From assembly GCA_964036155.1 (NCBI GenBank), contig OZ038423.1, forward strand, positions 77,081,249 through 77,145,248: a stretch of DNA of 64,000 bases. The letters run 5' to 3'. Below, piece after piece: positions 38,901-47,407 of this stretch (positions are counted from its first letter, which is position 1; each line of letters opens with the position of its first letter). The position numbers and the translations under genes were made by a program. Source of the DNA: Diploscapter coronatus (lineage: Eukaryota > Nematoda > Chromadorea > Rhabditida > Rhabditidae). The notes beneath the pieces are model-generated. The model saw nothing but the letters and a program-made list of their open reading frames with translations, was not told where the DNA came from and did not search any database.

Positions 38901-40106
38901 ACACCCTATCAGAAAATCAGAACGAGGCAAATTGGCAGGTTTGCAACACGAAAAAGTAAGTTGACTTCGAAACCAAGTTCGGGAGAGAATTTCGCTTGAA
39001 GTTTGGGACAAACTCGATTTTTTGAAATTTCAGAAGGCAGTTTCCCACAAACTCGACAGGTCGTAAATCTTCAAATTTCTGCAAATGTACATTTCTTCTC
39101 TTTCGAGACTATTTTATTCTAATTCCGGGGTTTAACATGTTTCAAGAAAACTCTAATTTCCGATTCTTGTGTCATAAGATATATTTTGATGAACCAATAT
39201 GAAACTCATGGAACTTGTTTGTAGTGATTTTTCACTGATTTTGAAAGAAGAATAAACATAAAATTTCCCTTTCAATGTGATTTGTTGACTGGCTTATCCT
39301 GGAAAAATCAGTGTTCTGAAATAGCGTTAACCTTGAACCTTTTTAGTGTGAAAAATGAAGGTGGATCTATTTTCTTTCCGAGTAGTGCAGAAATTGATGC
39401 AATTTGGCAAAGCTAAGAAAACACGTATCGCAAAGTTTCGTCATCATATTCGGTGAATGGAGGAAGAGCTGAGAATAGGAAAAGGTTGGGAGCAGAGCTG
39501 TCTGAACTGAACTGTGAACTTAACTGAACTTCCGACTTGCTGGAAGTTCAAGTTCAATTCAGTTCGACTCGAGAAATTTTTGAAAGTTCAAGTTAAGTTA
39601 AAGTTTGATTTTTTCCGAACTTCCAATATCCCTGCTTTTAATATTTATTAAAGCTTCTTACTCTCCCTTCTGATCTTGTTTCATTTGAATGCGAGATGAT
39701 GACATTCGAAATAGAACAGATTATTGTTCAACCAATTCAAAATCCCTTTATTTGTTTATTTCTAATTCCTAAGTATTTGTCGAAATTATTGATTTTATGA
39801 TAGGCAAACGTCGGAAGTTTGTCGATCCGATATTTGAATCTTGCTGAGAAATATCGTAGCCCTACTTTCAATTTACTATTCGTCATTATGAATAAGAGAA
39901 CATTAAAAAGGGCGAATTTTATATCGAACCGAAGACTTCCAAATATGGTGATAAGATTTTTTCTCGCAAAGTATTCGACATCACTATGCTCTTATCAAGT
40001 TTCATTCAATGTAAAAGCTTGCCTTCTTGCTCCTAATGACTATTGATTTTTAAAATTTATTTCCTAAATCAGTACAAATTTTTAATTAAAAAATTAAAGA
40101 ATAAAA
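38901..40106. other. intergenic region with a GAACTT-rich dispersed repeat
   Basis: No gene is supported. A repeat at about 39491-39630, built from GAAGTTCAAGTT/AACTTGAACTTC units, is shared with 46553-46642. Confidence 0.5.
39491..39630. repeat. dispersed repeat, GAAGTTCAAGTT-type, copy 1
   Basis: Shares the ordered blocks CTGGAAGTTCA, AAGTTAAGTTAAAGT and TGATTTT-TCC-AACTTC with the copy at 46553-46642. It lies 0.5 kb before the Hsp70-Kelch gene. Confidence 0.6.
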
Positions 40107-42903
40107 ATGGTCTATGTCGGCATCGACTTGGGCACGACATATTCCTGTGTTTCTGTCGTCGAGGATGGCAAACCTGTTGCAATCATTAACGAAGATGGTA
40201 AATGAAAGTTTATTATTCGAAAGTTCATCGATTATAAGATTGTTGGATAGGAAATTTTCATGAATGATTTTTCATTTGGACTTCGTCATATTCAGGGAAG
40301 CCTACGATGCCTTCAGTAGTTGCATATTGTGACCCAGAAATTCTCGCTGGGAATCCTGCCCTAATGTGCAACACAGACGTGACGAATATTCTATACGGTT
40401 AGAAGGAATGAAATCGTAAAAAATAAAGAATCATTGAAGATTCAAAAAGACTAATTGGTTGGAAATTCCTGCATGACTTGCCGAACGCTGAGAGTCGACA
40501 ATTATGGACTTTTAACGTTGATACGAGAAATGTAAAATTGCTGGAGTTCATTTTAGAATGATATGTTTAGAGTAGAGCTGGTTATGTCTTGAACAAGGGA
40601 ACTGCTAAGGAGAAGTTTCTTAAACCCGAAGAAGTTTCTGCTGAGATCTTGAAGAAACTGAAAGCAAATGCTGAGGTTAGACTTGTAGAAAATCTATTTT
40701 AAAAACAATTTGATGCAGAAACATCTCTCAACGAAAGTGACCGGTGCAGTTATCAGTGCCTGCCCTATTCAATTCTGACCAAATTGAAGCAACAAAGAGA
40801 GCCGTTGAACTGGCTGGACTCGAATTGAAATATTTGCTGGAAGAGCCCACTTCGGCTGCAATCGCCTACAATCACAAAAAGAAATTCGAGAATTCGAAAC
40901 TCTTGATCTTCGATTTCGGAGGAGGTTGATCTGTAGTATTTTAATGAGAAATTATAGAAGATTTCCAGGTACTCTCGACATAAGTATCGCTGAGATTAAA
41001 GACAAAAATCTCGAAGTAAAGGCTGTTGGTGGGGATACTCAATTAGGTAAAACGGATCAATAGAAGTTTTAAACATATGATTAACTTAGGCGGGCAGGAT
41101 TTTGATGGAAAAATAATGAACTATTCAATTGATGAGTTTTCCAAATCGTCGTCGAATTATGATATTTATAAAAAGCCAAAACTGATAAGACGACTTCGCA
41201 CTGCTTGTAAAGAAGGAAAGGAAGCCCTTTCTTTCAATCTCTCGTCGTACAATATCCATGTAGAGCTAATCATCGAAATTTTTACATCGTAGTTTATTTC
41301 TAGATCGACATAAACGATGAATTAGATCTAAACGTTGGCATGACCCCGAACAAGTTGAACGAACTATGCAATAAATTGTACAACAAGGCTATGCGTCAGG
41401 TGGATAATGTACTGAATACAGCACAATTGAAAGCATCACAAATCGATCATGTGGTATATTTATAATTTCCTTGATTACTTTCTGCATCCTTATTTATTTT
41501 TAGATTTTGGTTGGAGGAATGACCAGAATTCCTTTTCTACAGCAAAAATTAGCAGATAAATTCGGAAGGAATAAATTGAAATTCGATATAAATCCAGACG
41601 AGGCTATAGCTTATGGGGCTGCGATTATCGCAGATGCTTTGGAAGTTTGAATATAAATAATTGATTACTAAAATGGAAGTGATAATTTCAGAAAGGAATT
41701 GAAATCCCATTGATTGAATTATCTCGGAATATCAATAATTCGCATAAAATTCTACTTTATGGTAAGAAATAATGTTGAAAGCTAAGTAAGAGACTTTGAA
41801 ACGATTCGTAATAATTTAGTTCTTTATCAAAATAATAATGGTACATATGAAGGAAGAATAGGCTTGTTCAATTCATATACCTCCTCAGTCGAAGAGATTG
41901 CAAAATTCCACAATTGGTATGCGCCATTTAAAGTAGCAGCTACACAGAATAAAGTAAATTCTTATGTTCGTTATTTTGAATAATTTCTTGACTTCAGATT
42001 TTTGGAATTAACGGCAGAAATAAATCATTTGAAATATATGACTCAAATACTCGCCAAATTTCACGAGGTCTATTCAACAAATCCATGAATGATCGATTCA
42101 AAGAGTTTTACAGGTCCAGATCCTCCTGAATGGCGTAAACATGCATCTGTTGCTTATTTTAAAGACAAATTGTATTATTTGGGTGGACACATTCCTGGAA
42201 GCGGAAGAATGACAGATCGAGTTGACGTAAGAAGATCGAGTGAAAGTCCATGAAATAATTTATTCAGGTTTTAATGAATGGACAATGGCAAACAGGACCT
42301 GCTTTTCCTCTTCCGCTTAGTAGTGTTCAAACAATAACATGCGATGGAATTTTATACGGTCACGTTATAGCATATTCATTATTGTAATTATGGATATTCA
42401 GTTATTGAGGAATGGGGTAATAACAAAATATATCGATTATCAGACGATGAACGGAAATGGAAAGAAGTTGGAGAGATTCCAGAAATACGAATTTCTTTTG
42501 GAGTTGCATCATTAAATGGAAGAGTTTACATAACTGGAGGACGGAAGTCGTTAATTTTGTATGATAAATAATGCATCATTATATATTTAGCTGTCTTAAT
42601 GTATTCAAATCCTGTCTGTGTTTCGACCCCTCAGCCTCAGTTGACAGTCGAATTTCTCGAATCGCTGATATGAATTATGAAAGATGTCATCATTCACTCA
42701 TTGTCGCTAACGAGAAATTGTATGCAATCGGAGGGTGAGTTGAGATTCTGCATATCTTTATACCAAATATTTGTTAACTTAGATTTCAAAATACTGAGAA
42801 AAGAAGTGATGGTTTATACTGGTCGATAAACTTCCGTGACGTTATTGAAGAATACGACCCACAAACGAATAAATGGCGTGAAGTCGGAAAAGTTAATACC
42901 TGA
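40107..42903 (+). CDS. Hsp70 ATPase domain fused to a Kelch-like propeller (one apparent frameshift)
   Basis: About 17 small exons join with consistent phases. The first part is an Hsp70 nucleotide-binding domain: [17 protein letters not shown] (phosphate 1), [51 protein letters not shown] (phosphate 2), [16 protein letters not shown] (adenosine motif) and [17 protein letters not shown]. After [13 protein letters not shown], where the Hsp70 linker and substrate-binding domain should begin, the exons instead encode Kelch-like repeats: [49 protein letters not shown] and [16 protein letters not shown], then stop. Length is about 680 residues, roughly 400 plus 280. A frame change of -2 (or +1) occurs near 40758-40762, between TGAVIS and VPALFNSDQ. 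All other exons are intact. AATAAA follows at 42950. Function is unknown; an ATP-driven propeller adaptor is only a guess. The frameshift may be real decay or a sequence error. Confidence 0.85.
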
Positions 42904-42949
42904 AATATTCAATTTCAATACATTGTTTTCATAATTTTCGTGTGATTTC

Positions 42950-42955
42950 AATAAA
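42950..42955 (+). terminator. polyadenylation signal of the Hsp70-Kelch gene
   Basis: AATAAA lies 47 bases after the stop codon. It is retained in the truncated copy at 46440-46445. Confidence 0.6.
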
Positions 42956-43007
42956 AAGTATCTTTATTCAATTTCGTACATTCTAACTCGATACACATAA
43001 TGCAGAC

Positions 43008-43066
43008 CAGAGCTGAGACGAAGTTTCGACTTCGAATTTGAAGATTTAAACTCCGCCTCAGTTCTG
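43008..43066. mobile_element. 59-bp hAT-like MITE with 8-bp target-site duplication
   Basis: The element starts CAGAGCTGAG and ends CTCAGTTCTG, a 10-bp inverted repeat with one mismatch. It is flanked by direct copies of ATGCAGAC (43000-43007 and 43067-43074). The related sequence at about 46475 has a single ATACAGAC, an empty site. An 8-bp duplication with CAG-starting termini is typical of hAT elements. Confidence 0.8.
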
Positions 43067-43112
43067 ATGCAGACAACCCTCGAAGACATCCAATAAAGAC
43101 GCTGAGAAATTA

Positions 43113-43193
43113 GGCTCCTAGAAAAAGATCACTTTTCCCTATCTTTTTTCTCCCATACTATTCTTAAAAAGGTGGTGTCTTTTTCTATGAGCC
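43113..43193. mobile_element. 81-bp MITE with 9-bp target-site duplication
   Basis: Ends GGCTCCTAGAAAAAGA and TCTTTTTCTATGAGCC are inverted repeats with one mismatch in 16. GAGAAATTA is duplicated on both sides (43104-43112 and 43194-43202). The paralogous sequence near 46515 lacks the insert. A 9-bp duplication would fit Mutator-like or Merlin-like non-autonomous elements. Confidence 0.75.
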
Positions 43194-43259
43194 GAGAAAT
43201 TACAACTGAAATAGGTATTCTTTAAAATAGTTTTCGATAAAAATAACGAAATATACTTA

Positions 43260-43899
43260 TTAGGAACTCATTCTGTCATAGCTTAGATTATTGCATCTCA
43301 ATTAGTTGTCAATTTTATAGTTATTAAGAGAAATGTTTTCAACTTGTAAGGATTATTGTGAATGACTAATCTAGTTGACATAACTTTCTTGATCAAATAC
43401 AACTGATGAAACAGAAATCTTGCTAAAGCTTGATTACTTAAAGCCAACTAAATCACACGAATTTTCGATGTAGAGAAATCAACACATATTTCAAGTGGAA
43501 AATCGAAAATTAGAAATCTACAAAATCTACAGAGTGCAACAAACGTTTTTTTCCTCATAGCGAATTGAAGGACGTGGTTTGCGGGCTTTTATGTCTGAGT
43601 CGTACTATTTTCCAAAAAAAAGCCCGCGAACTATGAACTAAGCCTTATAAAGTGAGATTCAAAGGTTCTTAAGAATTCTCATCATAAAACCCATAATTTG
43701 TAGTCTGTCTCATCTTCAATTATGACTAGCTCAACACATATGTATCTCATAGTTAGATTTCTACTATCACACCATTTCTTCTTTTCTAACAAATCGATCT
43801 TCACCAATTTTCTATATATTTTGTCTGATATTATATGGTGTCACAATATGAAATCAATGAAACTCTTATTGAGAATATCAGTGCATTGTTTTATCGTTA
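43260..43899. other. intergenic region with a short hairpin
   Basis: No coding sequence is supported; the 43722-43907 ORF (+) overlaps the end of the RecQ remnant on the opposite strand. A perfect 10-bp inverted repeat, GCGGGCTTTT at 43581-43590 and AAAAGCCCGC at 43618-43627, stands out against the AT-rich background. Confidence 0.4.
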
Positions 43900-45835
43900 T
43901 CAAGTGACTGAAGCAGAAGAGGAATCGTATTCCGTCCCATTCTTTGTCGCGTTCTTGATTGCACTCAGCTGAAATCAAAGAATTTCACTCGCTTTTCAGA
44001 GATAGAAATTATAGATAGACGGTAGTAAAGTGGTAAAGTCAAAGTTATCTTCGAAATTGACCAATCTTCCCATCTCAGATTAGAATATCAATAAAAGCTA
44101 TGAAATTGATGGGTAAGATCAGAAATATTAGCAGTGCAAATAAACTAGTGCTGATCGACAAATAGTCATTTTCGCACTGTACTGGACACATCCCAGAATT
44201 AAATAAAAACAACATACGACTGTGCAGCCTTGTGGTTGTAGGAACTGAGTGTCTTGGACTGCAAATAGCAAGAGTTGTATTCGATGTCAGCTGGTTGCCT
44301 GTCTGGAAGGAATTGTCGTCCAGAACCTGTATGATTGTACGAACTATCGCTTGACGACGCTAAATAAAATAGCTTAAATAATAGATAATCAGGGAATCTA
44401 ATTGAGTAGCATTTTTACATCGGCACACAATTAATCAGTGCCAGTCTGAATATAAATATCAATTTCATCATTTCACGAGCTTTCTGCTATTTGACATTGG
44501 AATGAACTTCGTTGTGTAGAGTATAAGATATTTCTGTTCAAATTATGATTTGTTAAATAAGAACTTACAACAATGGTGAGTGATTCGACGCACTTTCCTC
44601 GCAGCTCCTCCACTTGCCAATTCACGCGCTTTGCGACGACGTTCGAATTCGTCCTGAAAATTCTAATAAAATTCAAAAAGTGGTTTAGAAGAGTTTTATA
44701 AAATGATAGGAATAGCATATTTTCAACGAGTTATTTCAAATTTCCTTACCTGAACAACAGTTTTTAGCCTGACAGCCTCCTCTTTTTCCATTCTCTCCAA
44801 CCCGTTCTCGAATCCAGAATATTCCTCTTCTTCTTTCTTTTGCCTGAAAAATCTTTGATCAATATTTATTAGAAACAAAATACCTTGGCTCATATCCGAA
44901 TGATTCATGAGTTTCTCCATTTCGTCTGACTTCGTGAGTACAAACTCTTGACGTTGCTAAAATGACAGAATAAATGAAATCTCCACCTACAAATAGGAAA
45001 AAGCCTATCCAAAATACCTTACCGTTTGAGTGCATTTGCCTGTTGGCTGACCTTCTCGGGAATTCTGCAGAGATCGCAGTTCTTCAACACACTCCTTCAG
45101 GTCGGGTTCATTGAAGAACGAGGCCATCATTTTGTTTCTGCATTCGGCCTAAAAATAACAATTATTTGAATGCTTGAAAATACATTCCTGCAAATTAGCA
45201 TAAATTACAGAGTAAAAAACGGAAATTGAAATAGTGTATAGGAGCATTCAATTTTGACAGCATTGGACAAAAAACTAAAATTCACTAATTAAAAACCGCA
45301 TCCATACCTTTTCACAGTACTCGAGCATTTTCTCGAGTCCAGTCTGCAGAGCCTTAACCTGGATATCTTTCGCATCGTCACTCAACCCCTTCTTGGCCTG
45401 AAAACAATTTATCTTTTCTTTAGAAAGTACAAATTTTCGTGTGTAAAAGTTCAGCATATTTTCCTTCAAAATTTACTAGAGATTGACAGAGTAATAAATG
45501 CCTTTTCAATTAAAAAAGAACGAAAGAAACTCCGAACATTCAAAATAATCACCTTGATCCTGTTTGAGTACTCTGAAACATCGAAATTGAAATGTGTGAG
45601 CGTTTTCAGAGATGAACCTGAATTTGTACAGCGTGCACAAGTTGGATTATTTATCGCTCGAAAATTGTACATTTCTCGAATTAAAATTAGTACCAAACAA
45701 ATAAATGTAAAATGTAGAAGACAATTCATACCTGACATTAGCTTTGTCAATGCCCATTCCGAACGCGATCGTGGCCACGACTGGAATCTCACCACTCATC
45801 CATTTCTGCTGCACTTCGTTGCGAGTCAGAAGAAG
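43900..45835 (-). pseudogene. 5'-truncated RecQ5-like helicase remnant
   Basis: The exon at about 45835-45735 encodes NEVQQKWMSGEIPVVATIAF followed by GMGIDKANVR, the segment leading into RecQ helicase motif VI. The following QESGRAGRD segment is not found, nor are the Walker A, DEAH and other core motifs upstream, where instead a Kelch-gene copy lies. Downstream exons resemble the RecQ5 zinc-binding and C-terminal parts: KKGLSDDAKDIQVKAL, EKMLEYCEKAECRNKMMASF (near 45380-45090), EEEEYSGFENGLERMEKEEA (near 44820), DEFERRRKARELASGGAARK (near 44640) and a Ser-rich tail ending at TGA 43900-43902. These exons are mostly open with usable splice sites, though one predicted intron (near 44840-44880) does not keep frame unless retained. 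RecQ5 helicases unwind DNA; this copy could not, lacking the ATPase core. It could also be a true gene whose 5' part was lost in assembly. Confidence 0.55.
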
Positions 45836-46278
45836 GATTGCGATTTAGGCAAAACAGCTCGAAATTGGTCGAAGGAACAAGACTGAAGAAGCGAAACGAG
45901 AGAAAATAGTGAATCAAGGCATGAGGGTGAGGAACGTTTCCCTCTCCCCCACACCCCGGGTCCCCCAATTTTTTAAATCTCCCCTTTTTCTTCCACATTT
46001 ACTGCGCCACTATTTCCTCCCTCTCCCCTGCGAGAAACGCATCATATCCTTGTGGCCAACCCCATACCACTGCGCCACAATGACATGTCTCTATTTCCTT
46101 CTTTCCGGCCGAAAGGAGTAAGGCGCGTGAGATTGAGGGAAGTCGAGGTCTCAGGATGAGATAAAAGTCTTGTGAGGGACAAGAAAGATTTACAGATTTG
46201 GAATCCTCATTTCATGGGAAGAAAGATGTGGGCTACTCTTGTATCGAAACGTGAGGACGAGGATGAAACCTTCCCTTG

Positions 46279-46550
46279 TGAGATTTTGCATATCTTTATG
46301 CGAAATATTTGTAATTTGGATGTCAAAGTTCAATCGAGGAATACGATCCACAAACGAATGAATGGCGTGAAGTCAGAGAAATTAACATAAAATAAAGCTT
46401 GATTATAACAATCTCAGATTTCATATAGAAAGTTTATTCAATAAAGTATGAAATAATAATTTAATTTCAATGCACATTATACAGACAACTCTCGAAGACA
46501 TCCAAAAGTAACGAGGGAAAATTGTAATTGAAATAAATATTCCTTTTAAT
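46279..46550 (+). pseudogene. truncated duplicate of the 3' end of the Hsp70-Kelch gene
   Basis: Aligned by eye to 42734-43240: the intron (TTTGCATATCTTTAT), the last exon (GAATACGATCCACAAACGAA, then TGGCGTGAAGTC) and the 3' flank, including AATAAA and AACTCTCGAAGACATCC. The copy lacks about 50 bases of the exon and both MITE insertions of the parent. It encodes only [22 protein letters not shown], so it cannot be functional alone. Confidence 0.8.
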
Positions 46551-46552
46551 CA

Positions 46553-46642
46553 GGGTTGTACAAATTGAGCTGAACTTCGAACTGCCTGGAAGTTCAGTTC
46601 AAGTTAAGTTAAAGTCTGATTTTATCCAAACTTCAGACAGTT
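46553..46642. repeat. dispersed repeat, GAAGTTCAAGTT-type, copy 2
   Basis: Matches 39491-39630 in ordered blocks (GAACTGCCTGGAAGTTCA, then AAGTTAAGTTAAAGTCTGA). It directly abuts the hairpin element at 46646. Confidence 0.6.
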
Positions 46643-46645
46643 CTG

Positions 46646-46727
46646 GGCTGGGATTCAAGTAAAATTTACACCCCCCTGTAATTGTAAAATTTTTACAGGG
46701 GGGTGTAATTTTACTTGAATCCCAGCC
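46646..46727. repeat. near-perfect hairpin element (fold-back MITE)
   Basis: The arms 46646-46681 and 46693-46727 are inverted copies differing by a single-base indel, with an 11-base loop. The outer end reads GGCTGGGATTCAAGTAAAA. The start GGCTKGGA-TC resembles the element at 9053-9205, perhaps the same broad family. Confidence 0.8.
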
Positions 46728-47407
46728 TAGAGTGAGAGACAGAAGCCCAAGACAATCAAGGATGCAAACTTAGGGACCATTCTCCTAAATTTTTTTAGAC
46801 TAGATTCTTGAATTTTTTTTCATTTATTTTCTACCAAGAGGCATGACAATGATAGTTTTCAAGAGATTCTCGAGAAGAAAGCCGAATACCGAAAAAGTAG
46901 TAGCGAAATCTCAACTCATATTTTTTCTCGAAAATCCCTGAATAGGCGATCGATAATATCCAGTTAGCTGCACATGAGTCAATTTGATTGGAAACGAGTG
47001 ATCTTCCAAGAAAATGAGTACTTTTCCACGTTATCTATAAAGAAAACAAAAATGTTGAAGGGTACTCCTTTGTGAAATGGAATTAAATATTTTCGAGCAA
47101 AAATTCAAGAAAAAACCTGTAATTTATAGAGGTGAAAAATACAGACAGAACCCGTAAAGTGATAAGGGTCATCAGGTGATTTAAACAATTAAATAAGAAA
47201 CATATCGCAAACTTTAGTAGATTCGCGACCAGAAAAAGCTAGTGTAGGGAAAATATTGACCCACTGTAGTTCCCATTTTTTTTAGAAAATAGCATGGGAA
47301 AAAAGAGTGGCAACTACAAGGGGTCAAAAATATTATGAATCTTGTAAAATTTACAAAGCATCTTTTTGAAAATCGCACTTGTTTATCTATCCGTCCAGTC
47401 CAACTTT
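46728..47407. other. intergenic region downstream of the RAD1 gene
   Basis: AT-rich sequence with no supported coding region or RNA gene. ORF 47214-47411 (-) overlaps the RAD1 stop region out of frame. Confidence 0.4.

Noticed and set aside
44473..44718. 81-codon minus-strand ORF as a separate gene
   Set aside because: It overlaps the DEFERRRKARELA exon of the RecQ-like remnant in another frame.
46035..46085. Minus-strand GTGGCGCAGTGG, resembling a tRNA A box
   Set aside because: No matching B box, acceptor stem or anticodon arm; at best an old SINE or tRNA relic.
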